A stretch of 34,947 bases of DNA from Fictibacillus norfolkensis (GCF_014836645.1 NZ_JACSQM010000017.1:1-34947); one strand, 5' to 3'; counted from the stretch's first letter, positions 8,507-16,367 are shown. Notes: generated by a model from the letters alone, not told the origin. Made by a program: numbers and translations.

Positions 8507-8797
8507 TTAATTTCTTTCGTCTACGATTGTCATGAAACGAAGAACATCTTCGTTGATCTTCATAAGACGGTCGAATTCATTAATCGCTTCGTTTGGAGCG
8601 TTAACTTCCAATAGCGTGTAATATCCATCGCGGAAGTCATTGATTTCGTAAGCTAAACGCTTTTTACCCATTTCCTTTTCGTTCGCGATCTCCGCACCGT
8701 TGTCAGTTAGGATGCTTTTCGCACGCTCTTTAGTTGCCTTAAGAGCTTCCTCTTCGATATTCGGACGGACGATGTACATAATTTCGTACTTTTTCAT
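8507..8797 (-). CDS. rpsF: 30S ribosomal protein S6
   Basis: Platform protein of the 30S subunit and partner of S18. I place the start at the ATG of MKKYEIMYIVRP, eleven codons inside the longest open frame, because AAAAGGAGGTGA sits just before it. This gives 96 residues, the normal family size. It heads the operon with ssb and rpsR. A short hairpin directly before the ribosome site may be the autoregulatory S6:S18 target. Confidence 0.98.
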   Translation of the reverse strand: MKKYEIMYIVRPNIEEEALKATKERAKSILTDNGAEIANEKEMGKKRLAYEINDFRDGYYTLLEVNAPNEAINEFDRLMKINEDVLRFMTIVDERN

Positions 8798-8810
8798 TCC
8801 GTTCACCTCC

Positions 8811-8832
8811 TTTTGGTCTAAGCGGCCCAAAA
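8811..8832 (-). promoter_or_regulatory. Candidate S6:S18 leader hairpin
   Basis: On the minus strand TTTTGG pairs with CCAAAA around a 10-base loop GCCGCTTAGA containing CCG. The hairpin abuts the rpsF ribosome site. A CCG-bearing element in rpsF leaders is known to bind the S6:S18 complex and feed back on the operon. The match here is by position and the CCG only. Confidence 0.5.
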
Positions 8833-8948
8833 CAAATATTTAAGGGCAAGGAGAAAATCATCATAACAATATTTGTTGACAATTAACTCACAATAAAGAA
8901 TTATATCAAAACATCCTGTATAAAACAAGCACCTCTTAAAAGAAAGCA

Positions 8949-8978
8949 TAAAAAAGAGGAAAAGCGATTGCTTTTCCT
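8949..8978 (-). terminator. ychF terminator
   Basis: Nine-base arms AGGAAAAGC/GCTTTTCCT with a four-base loop; on the minus strand CTTTTTTA follows. It lies beyond the R2 repeat, so the ychF message would include that repeat in its 3' untranslated part. Other bases of 8831-9204 hold only the rpsF promoter area and R2. Confidence 0.75.
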
Positions 8979-9045
8979 ACGTTTTTATCTATTTTGGTTT
9001 TGTCTCCAAAAGAGTGTCTATATTCGTTTTACTAAAAACTCCTGT

Positions 9046-9187
9046 GACAAGTTGATTGGAGTGTAAGGTGCAAGACTCCTGCGGGACGAGCGGTCAGGTG
9101 AGACCCTTAAGGGCGCGAAGCGGCAAGGGGCTCACCGGTCGCCCCGCGGAAAGCGAAGCACCTGGAACGGAAATCAACTGCTCTCAA
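9046..9187 (+). repeat. Dispersed hairpin repeat, copy R2
   Basis: Near-complete copy. Pairings: GTTGATT/AATCAAC at the ends, AGGTGC/GCACCT, GCGGG/CCCGC, GGTGAG/CTCACC and CCCTT/AAGGG. It lies between the ychF stop codon and its terminator. Confidence 0.95.
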
Positions 9188-9204
9188 GAGCACAAAAGTT
9201 TTAA

Positions 9205-10302
9205 TTAAACATTAAAACGGAAATGAACAACATCTCCATCTTTCATCTCATATTCCTTACCTTCAAGACGAACCTTACCTTTTTCTTTAGCAGCTGCCAT
9301 ATTCCCCGCCGCCATCAGATCATCATAAGCTACGATTTCTGCACGGATAAATCCTCTTTCAAAATCCGTGTGAATGATTCCCGCACAAGCAGGAGCCTTC
9401 ATGCCTTTACGGAACGTCCAAGCGCGTACTTCTTGAACACCCGCTGTAAAATAAGTAGCTAGTCCTAGAAGTGAATATGAAGCACGGATCAATTTATCAA
9501 GACCCGCTTCTTCGATACCAAGTTCACCTAAGAATGCCATCTTTTCGTCGCCATCAAGCTCAGCGATTTCTTCTTCCACTTTTGCACAGATTACGATAAC
9601 TTCTGCATTTTCACGTTCAGCATATTCTTTAACTGCTTCAACATGCTCGTTCGTTCCTTCTAAAAGTTCATCTTCGCTTACGTTAGCAACGTAAAGAATT
9701 GGTTTCATTGTAAGAAGGTGCATCGTGTGAACGATCTTCTTCTCTTCAGGCGTCAGATCAACACTACGTGCCGGAAGTTCTTGCATAAGAGCTTCTTTGA
9801 TCTTTGAAAGAACAGCAAACTCCGCTACAGCTTCTTTGTCTTTAGACTTTGCTAGCTTTTCAACACGTGCAACACGCTTGTCGATAGACTCTAGATCAGC
9901 AAAGATAAGCTCCAGGTTGATAACTTCAATATCATCGATCGGATTCACTTTTCCGTGTACGTGCGTGATGTTTTCATCATCAAAACAACGAACAACTTGA
10001 AGGATCGCGTCTGTTTGACGGATGTGAGATAAGAATTTATTTCCTAAACCTTCTCCTTTACTCGCACCTTTTACGATTCCAGCGATATCTGTGAATTCAA
10101 AAGTTGTAGGTACTACTTTTTTCGGCTGTACCATCTCTGTTAATTTTTGAAGACGGTGGTCAGGAACTTCAACGATTCCAACGTTCGGATCGATCGTACA
10201 GAACGGATAGTTAGCAGATTCAGCACCCGCTTGTGTAATAGCATTAAACAATGTAGATTTACCAACGTTCGGCAAACCAACGATTCCAGTTGTAAGAGCC
10301 AC
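9205..10302 (-). CDS. ychF: Ribosome-associated ATPase/GTPase YchF
   Basis: Obg-related universally conserved nucleotidase; binds ribosomes and prefers ATP in studied homologues. The 365 residues have Walker A GLPNVGKST (9-17), a DIAGIVKGA switch region, the altered base-recognition motif in VANVSEDE instead of NKxD, a coiled-coil insertion (about 130-165), and a C-terminal TGS domain (ACAGIIHTDFERGFIRAEIV). The start is GTG, with GAGGAGTGA seven bases upstream; an ATG nearby is out of frame. It forms a single-gene unit. Confidence 0.97.
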   Translation of the reverse strand: MALTTGIVGLPNVGKSTLFNAITQAGAESANYPFCTIDPNVGIVEVPDHRLQKLTEMVQPKKVVPTTFEFTDIAGIVKGASKGEGLGNKFLSHIRQTDAILQVVRCFDDENITHVHGKVNPIDDIEVINLELIFADLESIDKRVARVEKLAKSKDKEAVAEFAVLSKIKEALMQELPARSVDLTPEEKKIVHTMHLLTMKPILYVANVSEDELLEGTNEHVEAVKEYAERENAEVIVICAKVEEEIAELDGDEKMAFLGELGIEEAGLDKLIRASYSLLGLATYFTAGVQEVRAWTFRKGMKAPACAGIIHTDFERGFIRAEIVAYDDLMAAGNMAAAKEKGKVRLEGKEYEMKDGDVVHFRFNV

Positions 10303-10397
10303 TGTTCATTCACTCCTCTGTTTTATATAAAGCTTAGAAACCTAAGGCTTTTCATTTAATAAAAAAATATCCTTCCCAATTATAGGTTTTATCATCT

Positions 10398-10433
10398 TAA
10401 AAAACAAGAAGAACCGGGTCGTGTAACCCGGCT
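10398..10433 (-). terminator. mscS-yyzM terminator
   Basis: On the minus strand CCGGGT pairs with ACCCGG (10414-10431), followed by TTCTTCTTGTTTTTT. It closes the mscS-yyzM pair upstream of ychF. Confidence 0.75.
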
Positions 10434-10474
10434 CAAACGTTTAATCATTTTTTTAAATTTCAAGACGTGTTTTT

Positions 10475-10490
10475 TGTTTCACGTGAAACA
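10475..10490. promoter_or_regulatory. parS centromere site 1
   Basis: TGTTTCACGTGAAACA is a perfect 16-base palindrome matching the Bacillus parS consensus TGTTNCACGTGAAACA. Spo0J (ParB) loads and slides as a CTP clamp from such sites. It is intergenic, just after yyzM. Confidence 0.95.
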
Positions 10491-10497
10491 GGAACGG

Positions 10498-10695
10498 TTA
10501 CTCGCCAGGAGATGCTAGAACTTTTTTTATTTTCTTAGCGAACTCAGCTCTCGGCAGCATCACGCTATGCTGACATCCCATGCACTTAATCCTGATATCA
10601 GCACCCATTCGAATGACTTTCCAACGATTCGTTCCACATGGATGCTGTTTTTTCATTTCTACTTCATCGTGAAGTTGAAATTCTTTTTGCTGCAT
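10498..10695 (-). CDS. yyzM: DUF951 family protein YyzM
   Basis: A 65-residue basic protein of the DUF951 family, called YyzM in Bacillus subtilis, with unknown role. The sequence has the typical KKQHPCGTNRW motif and a later CMGC pair, so three cysteines could bind metal. ATG follows GGGAGAGCTGATT. It begins 13 bases after the mscS stop codon, so the two are likely co-transcribed. Confidence 0.85.
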   Translation of the reverse strand: MQQKEFQLHDEVEMKKQHPCGTNRWKVIRMGADIRIKCMGCQHSVMLPRAEFAKKIKKVLASPGE

Positions 10696-10708
10696 AATCA
10701 GCTCTCCC

Positions 10709-11593
10709 TTATTTATGTTCTTTTGGTAAAGTTTCTTTTTGATACGTGACCATTTTTGGATATGGAATTTCGATCCCCGCTACTTCAAGCTCATGTTTTA
10801 ATGTTTTACGAAGTTCACGAGCGATCTTGAAGTGTGTCATCGGAAGGACCTCTGCCGTAACACGGATTACAACTTCTGATGCACCGAGCATCTGCACCCC
10901 TAATACTTCTGGTTCTTTTACCATCTCAGGATAGTTCGGCTTAGCATTCTTCACAACTTCTTGAATAATTGTTTGAGCTTTATCGATATCCTCTTCATAA
11001 GCAATGCTCAAGTCAACGACCGCAATGCTGTTATGAACAGAAAAATTCGTAACTTCTGTGATAGACGAATTCGGCAGGATATGTAATTCTCCTGTCCAGC
11101 TTTTAATTTTTGTTGTTCTTAATCCGATTTCTTCAACGGTTCCTTCAAAGTTTGTGATTCGTACCGTGTCTCCAACAGAGAACTGATTTTCGAAGATGAT
11201 GAAAAAGCCTGTAATGATATCCTTCACAAGACTTTGGGCACCGAAACCAATCGCTAGACCAACCACTCCAGCACCGGCAAGAATGGCTTTAATATCTACA
11301 CCGAACTCCGTTAAGATGGTTAAGATCGCTACAAAATAAATAACATAAGAAGCAACATTATCTAACAGTCTAAACAGGGTGTTCTCTCTTCTCTCACTTA
11401 AACGAAGAGGAGATTTCAGTCGAACTTTAAATACATTAGCGATCGCTGCTTTTACGATGTATTTGAAAATAATAGCGAGCAGTATGATTCCTACGATCTT
11501 TAAGCTCGTAGTTGCAATGCCTGTCCACCATTCTTTATCGGAAAAAATCGTGACGGCTTTTTCTGCAGTTTCCGGTAAATTCGCACCTGCCAA
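10709..11593 (-). CDS. Small-conductance mechanosensitive channel (MscS family)
   Basis: A 294-residue membrane protein likely to release solutes on hypo-osmotic shock. Three membrane helices are visible (about 22-50, 75-97 and 103-130); the last has the Gly/Ala-rich pore pattern AGAGVVGLAIGFGAQSLVKD. The MscS beta domain follows (FSVGDTVRITNFEGTVEEIGLRTTKI), then an alpha/beta C-terminal domain. The start is TTG; an in-frame stop lies two codons upstream and AGGAAG is the ribosome site. It resembles Bacillus YkuT but I do not assign the symbol. Confidence 0.93.
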   Translation of the reverse strand: MAGANLPETAEKAVTIFSDKEWWTGIATTSLKIVGIILLAIIFKYIVKAAIANVFKVRLKSPLRLSERRENTLFRLLDNVASYVIYFVAILTILTEFGVDIKAILAGAGVVGLAIGFGAQSLVKDIITGFFIIFENQFSVGDTVRITNFEGTVEEIGLRTTKIKSWTGELHILPNSSITEVTNFSVHNSIAVVDLSIAYEEDIDKAQTIIQEVVKNAKPNYPEMVKEPEVLGVQMLGASEVVIRVTAEVLPMTHFKIARELRKTLKHELEVAGIEIPYPKMVTYQKETLPKEHK

Positions 11594-11758
11594 TGGTCAT
11601 CTTCCTCTCTTTGATTATGAAATTATTTAATCAGCTTTTGCCGAGAATATCAAATGTAAATCTGTGATCTGCTTTTAAGAAAAACTTCTAGAGTTACGAG
11701 TGCAGAGGAAACGGGTATAGACTTTAAACAAAAGTCTGTGATTATTGTATTCTACCAT

Positions 11759-11788
11759 GTATAAGAAAAGGATTTCTTCCGTATACTA
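11759..11788 (+). promoter_or_regulatory. Candidate forespore (sigma-F/G) promoter of yyaC
   Basis: GTATA at 11759-11763, a 15-base spacer and CCGTATACTA at 11779-11788 fit GYATA-N15-GGNNANANTR except for the two G. It lies about 30 bases before the yyaC start. YyaC belongs to a sporulation family, which makes a forespore promoter plausible. Confidence 0.4.
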
Positions 11789-11816
11789 GTAGAACCATTA
11801 TAAAGGAGAGGATGTC

Positions 11817-12446
11817 ATGTTCCTCAAACGGAAGCTGGGATTAGGGAAACCCATTCAATATAAATTGCACCACGAAGACAAGGAAGCGATGCTCAGAATC
11901 ACCGAACAAATATTACCTATGCTTCCGGAAGCTCATCAGCCAGTTGTCGTTGTCTGTATAGGAACTGACAGATCGACAGGCGATGCATTAGGCCCTCTAG
12001 TTGGTACAAAGCTGCACAACAAAGATACATTCCCATTCTTTGTTTATGGCACACTAGATGATCCTGTTCATGCGGTAAATTTAGAAGAAAAGCTTAAGAT
12101 GATCGCGACCGAGCATCCAGGTGCTTTTGTTATAGGAATCGACGCTTGCTTAGGTCGATTAAACCACGTTGGCATGGTTTCAATCAACGATGGACCTGTT
12201 AAACCAGGGGCCGGCGTTAACAAACAGCTGCCACCTGTTGGCGATATGCATATTACAGGCATCGTAAACGTCAGTGGGTTTATGGAGTACTTTGTCCTTC
12301 AAAACACACGGCTCAGCATTGTGATGAAGATGGCTGAACTCATCGCTGATTCTCTTCATATGGCTTGTTTACGTAAAAAGATTCAACAAAAAAACATGAT
12401 GACAAGCACTGACTCTCGTCCACAAGACATTTATAAAATTCAATAG
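11817..12446 (+). CDS. yyaC: Putative sporulation protein YyaC (DUF1256)
   Basis: A 209-residue protein of the YyaC/DUF1256 family, related in fold to the spore protease Gpr and restricted to spore formers. Family motifs seen are VVVCIGTDRSTGDALGPLVG (about 45-64), GTLDDPVHAVNLE and FVIGIDACLGR, then VNVSGFMEYFVLQNTR. Active proteolysis is not established. ATG follows AAAGGAGAGGATGTC. It is one of two left-arm genes facing the origin, next to the spo0J locus as in B. subtilis. Confidence 0.92.
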   Translation: MFLKRKLGLGKPIQYKLHHEDKEAMLRITEQILPMLPEAHQPVVVVCIGTDRSTGDALGPLVGTKLHNKDTFPFFVYGTLDDPVHAVNLEEKLKMIATEHPGAFVIGIDACLGRLNHVGMVSINDGPVKPGAGVNKQLPPVGDMHITGIVNVSGFMEYFVLQNTRLSIVMKMAELIADSLHMACLRKKIQQKNMMTSTDSRPQDIYKIQ

Positions 12447-12447
12447 C

Positions 12448-12486
12448 AAAAGCCGCTTCTAGGATTAATATAGAAGCGGCTTTTTT
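12448..12486. terminator. Bidirectional terminator between yyaC and DUF554 gene
   Basis: Fourteen-base arms, AAAAGCCGCTTCTA (12448-12461) and its reverse complement (12471-12484), with T runs in both directions. It serves the two convergent genes. Confidence 0.9.
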
Positions 12487-12488
12487 AT

Positions 12489-13223
12489 TTACATCAATCC
12501 TTCTGAGAACGCTAGAATGCTTTCCCATTTTTCAACGATACACACTAAGATCGTTGCGATGAGCAATCCCGGCAGAAGGTTTGCAACACGAATCTTAGCT
12601 ATTCCAAGTAAATTAAGTCCGATCGCTACGATCATGATTCCACCCGTACCTGTTATCTCTACAATTAGGGCATCCATCAATTCTTGAGAAACGAAGCGAT
12701 CGATCTGTGTGGCCATCAAGGCGATTATTCCTTGATATAAAACGACAGGTATAGCAGAAAACATGACACCGATGCCGAGTGTTGAAGTAAACAGGATCGC
12801 ACAGAATCCATCGATCAGCGCTTTTGTATAAAGAACATCATGCTGTTGTCTAAGACCGCTATCAAGAGCACCCACGATCGACATCGCTCCTACAACAAAC
12901 ACAAGCGTAGCCGTTACAAAGCCGGTAGCAACCGATCCCTTATCTTGTTTTCCGACCTTCGTCTCAAGCCACTTTCCGATCGCGTTCAATCTCTCTTCAA
13001 GATTCCACCACTCACCGAGAGCACCGCCGATCGCCAAGCTAGCGATCACGATTAAGAACTGCTCGCTCTTCAGCCCCATTCCGATTCCCAAGATCGTAAC
13101 CGCTAATGCCATCGCTTGTAAGATCGTATCTTTGTACCGATCAGAAATATTCGTCCAAAATAACCCTAAAAAGCTTCCTGCAATAATTGCAATACCGTTA
13201 ACTATCGTTCCTAACAGTGACAT
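12489..13223 (-). CDS. DUF554 integral membrane protein
   Basis: A 244-residue protein with about seven hydrophobic helices, beginning MSLLGTIVNGIAIIAGSFLG, with the glycine-rich repeated motifs typical of DUF554 (YdfK/YqgA type; often annotated as possible transporter). A charged loop around residues 70-95 includes WWNLEERLNAIGKWLE. Substrate is unknown. ATG follows GGAGAG. It sits downstream of soj-spo0J but behind a terminator and repeat copy R3, so it is probably a separate unit. Confidence 0.88.
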   Translation of the reverse strand: MSLLGTIVNGIAIIAGSFLGLFWTNISDRYKDTILQAMALAVTILGIGMGLKSEQFLIVIASLAIGGALGEWWNLEERLNAIGKWLETKVGKQDKGSVATGFVTATLVFVVGAMSIVGALDSGLRQQHDVLYTKALIDGFCAILFTSTLGIGVMFSAIPVVLYQGIIALMATQIDRFVSQELMDALIVEITGTGGIMIVAIGLNLLGIAKIRVANLLPGLLIATILVCIVEKWESILAFSEGLM

Positions 13224-13310
13224 TTTTTTATGCTCTCCTATCTAAAGCAGGTCTTCACTAACCATTTAATGAGCTAGATTCAAGATGCTTACTTTCGTTT
13301 ATACTTTAGC

Positions 13311-13387
13311 TTTGAAAGTGGTTAATCTCTGTTCCAGACGCTCCCTTTCCGCAGGAGTCTCGCATCTTGCACTCCAATCAACTTGAC
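13311..13387 (-). repeat. Dispersed hairpin repeat, internally deleted copy R3
   Basis: On the minus strand both outer ends of the element are present (GTTGATTGGAG and GAAAG-rich 3' side ending CCACTTTCAAA) with AGATGC/GCGTCT still able to pair, but the middle ~65 bases are gone. The junction falls where TGCGG of the left half meets GCGGAAAG of the right half, as expected for deletion between short GCGG repeats. Confidence 0.85.
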
Positions 13388-13445
13388 AATGATGCCTTTC
13401 AAAATACAAATTCAGAAGCTGTTAATCAAAACGATTAAAGAAATA

Positions 13446-13478
13446 GCAAAAAAGAAAACCACCTCAGCGATGGTTTTC
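13446..13478 (-). terminator. soj-spo0J terminator
   Basis: On the minus strand GAAAACCA/TGGTTTTC with a nine-base loop, followed by TTTTTTGC, directly after the spo0J stop. Confidence 0.85.
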
Positions 13479-13481
13479 TGC

Positions 13482-14324
13482 TTACTTTTCTAACAGTTCT
13501 AAAATGCGTTCCAGATCATCTTGTGAAAAGAATTCGATCTCAATCTTTCCTTTTCGTTTTGATTTCTTAATCGAAACTGAAGTGCCAAAACGATCGCGTA
13601 AAGAAGATTCTTTTTCTTGAAAGAAAACGTTCGCTGGGACGGTTTTTTTCTTTGTTCCACGTGAAACATTCATATTAATATCAGAGATCAACTTCTCAAG
13701 CTGTCTCACGTTTAAGTTTTCATTCATTACCCGGTCAACGACAAGCTGCATCTTCGTCTTCTTCTTAAGACCCAGCAATGCTCGTCCATGTCCCATTGAT
13801 ATTTGTCCGTTGGATAAGAGTTCAAGAACAGGTTTTGGAAGCTGAAGCAAACGAATATGGTTTGCGATGTGAGGACGACTCTTTCCAACACGAGTAGCTA
13901 ACTCTTCTTGCGTCAGTTTTAAGTGTTCCATCAGCTTCTGATACGCTTGAGCCTCTTCAACAGGATTGAGATCTTCACGCTGGAGGTTCTCAATAAGAGC
14001 AACTTCCATCATTTTTTGTTCGTCATAATCTTTTACGATTACAGGGATAACTTTTAATCCCGCTTCTGAAGCTGCGCGGAACCGTCTTTCTCCTAGAACG
14101 ATTTCAAACCCTTTAATACTTTTTCGCACAACAATGGGTTGTAGAATGCCATGTTCAATAATGGACTCTTTTAGTTCTTCAATGGCTTTTTGGTCAAACA
14201 CTTTTCGGGGCTGATACGGATTTGGCCTTAGCTCTGATATACTGACTTCTTTGATCTGCTCTTCTTCCCCTGCTTCTGTTGGAGGAAAGAAGGCATGCAG
14301 CCCTTTACCTAACCCTTTCACCAA
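13482..14324 (-). CDS. spo0J: Chromosome partitioning protein ParB (Spo0J)
   Basis: CTP-dependent DNA clamp that loads at parS, organises the origin, recruits condensin and regulates Soj. The 280 residues include the N-terminal LGKGLHAFF segment that contacts Soj, NPYQPRK (about 33-39), the CTP-binding GERRFRAA, the DNA-binding helix-turn-helix around TQEELATRVGKSRPHIANHIR, and the C-terminal dimer domain KGKIEIEFFSQDDLERILELL. The start is TTG, matching the family N-terminus. It overlaps soj by 20 bases. A perfect parS site is embedded in it. Confidence 0.98.
   Translation of the reverse strand: MVKGLGKGLHAFFPPTEAGEEEQIKEVSISELRPNPYQPRKVFDQKAIEELKESIIEHGILQPIVVRKSIKGFEIVLGERRFRAASEAGLKVIPVIVKDYDEQKMMEVALIENLQREDLNPVEEAQAYQKLMEHLKLTQEELATRVGKSRPHIANHIRLLQLPKPVLELLSNGQISMGHGRALLGLKKKTKMQLVVDRVMNENLNVRQLEKLISDINMNVSRGTKKKTVPANVFFQEKESSLRDRFGTSVSIKKSKRKGKIEIEFFSQDDLERILELLEK
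13655..13670. promoter_or_regulatory. parS centromere site 2, within spo0J
   Basis: TGTTCCACGTGAAACA matches the parS consensus fully. A parS site inside spo0J also exists in B. subtilis. The site encodes part of the spo0J linker (residues around VSRGT). Confidence 0.95.
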
Positions 14325-15078
14325 TGCCGATCACTTCCTTCGCAAAATCTAAATAAACATCAGCACCTCGGGATTTCGGATCATAGATGATGATCGGTTT
14401 CCCGTGACTCGGCGCTTCAGATAGTCTAACGTTTCTTGGTATGATGGTTTCATACACTTTATCTTGAAAATATTTTTTTACTTCTTCAATGACTTGAATA
14501 CCTAAGTTTGTACGTGCATCCAGCATGGTAAGCAGCACACCATCAATCATCAGATCAGTATTTAAATGTTTTTGTACAAGTCGTACTGTGTTTAAAAGCT
14601 GACTTAAACCCTCTAGCGCGTAATACTCGCACTGAACAGGTATGATGACTGAGTCAGAAGCTGTTAATGAGTTGATCGTAAGCAGTCCTAATGATGGCGG
14701 ACAATCAATAATAATAAAATCATAATTGGAACTTACCTTTTCTAACGCTCTTTTTAACCGAACTTCTCGAGAGATTGTGGGTACGAGTTCGATCTCAGCT
14801 CCAGCAAGCTGTATCGTCGACGGGAGAATATGCAAACCTTCACAGATGGTCTCGACGATCACATCTTTTACTTCTACATCCTCTACGAGAACGTTGTAGA
14901 TACATTGGTCGATATCCCCTTTATCTACACCCACTCCGCTTGTTGCGTTCCCTTGAGGATCTATGTCTACGAGCAATACTTTTTTACCGAAATATGCTAA
15001 GCATGCACCAAGGTTGACCGACGTAGTCGTTTTTCCGACTCCGCCTTTCTGGTTGGCTACTGCAATGGTCTTGGCCAC
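14305..15078 (-). CDS. soj: Chromosome partitioning ATPase ParA (Soj)
   Basis: Deviant Walker ATPase that works with Spo0J in origin segregation and modulates DnaA. I place the start at GTG (15076-15078), giving 257 residues beginning MAKTIAVANQKGGVGKTTTS, because GAGGTAGGTGA lies just upstream and the family starts here; an upstream in-frame ATG would add nine non-conserved residues. Motifs: KGGVGKTTT (11-19), DIDPQGNAT, and DCPPSLGLLT. Operon with spo0J. Confidence 0.97.
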   Translation of the reverse strand: MAKTIAVANQKGGVGKTTTSVNLGACLAYFGKKVLLVDIDPQGNATSGVGVDKGDIDQCIYNVLVEDVEVKDVIVETICEGLHILPSTIQLAGAEIELVPTISREVRLKRALEKVSSNYDFIIIDCPPSLGLLTINSLTASDSVIIPVQCEYYALEGLSQLLNTVRLVQKHLNTDLMIDGVLLTMLDARTNLGIQVIEEVKKYFQDKVYETIIPRNVRLSEAPSHGKPIIIYDPKSRGADVYLDFAKEVIGIGERVR

Positions 15079-15105
15079 GTTGTCACCTACCTCACTTAAA
15101 AACAT

Positions 15106-15458
15106 TCATTATCTATTATTCTATCATGAAGAAAATAAAATGACGTACGGAATTATAGAAAAAGAAGGATTTATTTTGTTGGGTTTTCTACTTATTGATT
15201 CTAAAATCCGGCCACTGCAGGAATTTAAGTAGGAAAAAGTTAAAGAAGTGGCTTTTTAGGGTTCTGAAGCTGATTATCACTTATACGGAGCGGGGTATTT
15301 CACCAAAGAATCCCTGAAATTCTTGCATGGATTCCGGAAATATCCGACTTATTCCCGCGAGTTTTGGCGATAATCCCGCGAATTCTAGCTATTTATCCGC
15401 GAGTCTACATCAATCGACAATGGCTGACTACCAGATACCCCCACGCACGCCAAACCAA
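15106..15458. other. Intergenic region between soj and noc
   Basis: About 350 bases without a convincing gene. The soj-proximal part is AT-rich and should hold the soj promoter. The 21-bp tandem array occupies 15309-15413. Confidence 0.7.
15309..15413. repeat. Degenerate 21-bp tandem repeat, locus 2
   Basis: Five 21-base units starting at 15309, 15330, 15351, 15372 and 15393, with core ATCCCGCGAGTTTT and AGC. It has the same unit length, unit count and last unit as the array at 7462, and like it is followed by a short C-rich tract and an operon terminator. Confidence 0.9.
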
Positions 15459-15494
15459 CAAAAAAAACCACCAGCTCCCATTCAAGCTGATGGC
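15459..15494 (-). terminator. noc terminator
   Basis: On the minus strand CCATCAGCT pairs with AGCTGGTGG (15468-15493) and is followed by seven or more T. Confidence 0.85.
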
Positions 15495-15503
15495 CTTATC
15501 TTT

Positions 15504-16367
15504 TTATTTCTTCGGAATACGAATCGTGAACTGATAGAACTCCTCATGCTCTTCTTCTTCTGTATCGATCGATAGTCCGCTTTGCACGACCATATCTACC
15601 GATTGTCTTACCGTATTGATCGCTAGTCGCATATCTTTGCTATACGATTTACGGCGTGACTGAGGTTTCTTTTCTGCTGTTTCAGATTCGATCATTCGTT
15701 TTACACGTTCTTCAGTTTGCTTCACGTTCAATTGTTTTTCGATGATCTCTTGAAGAACAGCCTCCATCTTTTCAGGAGATTTCAAAACGATCAATGCTCG
15801 AGCATGACGTTCTGTCACTTTTTTCTGCAAAAGGGCATCTTGAATAGACTGCGGAAGCTTTAACAGACGCAGCTTGTTCGCGATCGTAGACTGACCTTTA
15901 CCTAACTTTTGAGCAAGGCCTTCTTGTGTAAGTCCGTGCAATTCTAGAAGCTTAGCATATGCCATCGCTTCTTCAATAGCGGTTAACTCTTCTCGCTGAA
16001 GGTTCTCGATAAGTGCTACAGAAGCCGTTTGCGAGTCGTCCATCTCTTTAATGATCGCAGGAATCTTATCCCACCCGAGCTTTTGGACAGCACGCCACCT
16101 GCGCTCGCCCGCGATCAGCTCGTATTTGTCGTCGCCAATACCTCGAACAACGATGGGCTGAATGATTCCGTGAGCTTCAATCGTCTGTGATAACTCTTCG
16201 ATTCGTTCATCTATAAAAACCGTACGAGGCTGAAACCGGTTTGGTATGATTCTTTGAACCGGAAGTTGAAGTACTTCTTCGTTGTCGTTTTTTTCAGCTG
16301 GTTCTGGATCTAAGGTTTGCTGGCTCTTTTCGCCGATGCCGAATAAACGTGAAAAAGGATGCTTCAT
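15504..16367 (-). CDS. noc: Nucleoid occlusion protein Noc
   Basis: ParB-family CTPase that binds its own dispersed sites, associates with the membrane and blocks division over the chromosome. The 287 residues start MKHPFSRLFGIGEK, the amphipathic membrane-targeting helix that sets Noc apart from ParB, followed by NRFQPRTVF, GERRWRAV, the HTH TQEGLAQKLGKGQSTIANKLRLLKL-type region and a C-terminal dimer domain ending FTIRIPKK. I found no clear Noc-binding palindrome in this window. It lies between rsmG and soj as in B. subtilis. Confidence 0.97.
   Translation of the reverse strand: MKHPFSRLFGIGEKSQQTLDPEPAEKNDNEEVLQLPVQRIIPNRFQPRTVFIDERIEELSQTIEAHGIIQPIVVRGIGDDKYELIAGERRWRAVQKLGWDKIPAIIKEMDDSQTASVALIENLQREELTAIEEAMAYAKLLELHGLTQEGLAQKLGKGQSTIANKLRLLKLPQSIQDALLQKKVTERHARALIVLKSPEKMEAVLQEIIEKQLNVKQTEERVKRMIESETAEKKPQSRRKSYSKDMRLAINTVRQSVDMVVQSGLSIDTEEEEHEEFYQFTIRIPKK

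Noticed and set aside
7462..15413. The 21-bp arrays as CRISPR
   Set aside because: Units are contiguous and degenerate, with no unique spacers and no cas genes nearby.
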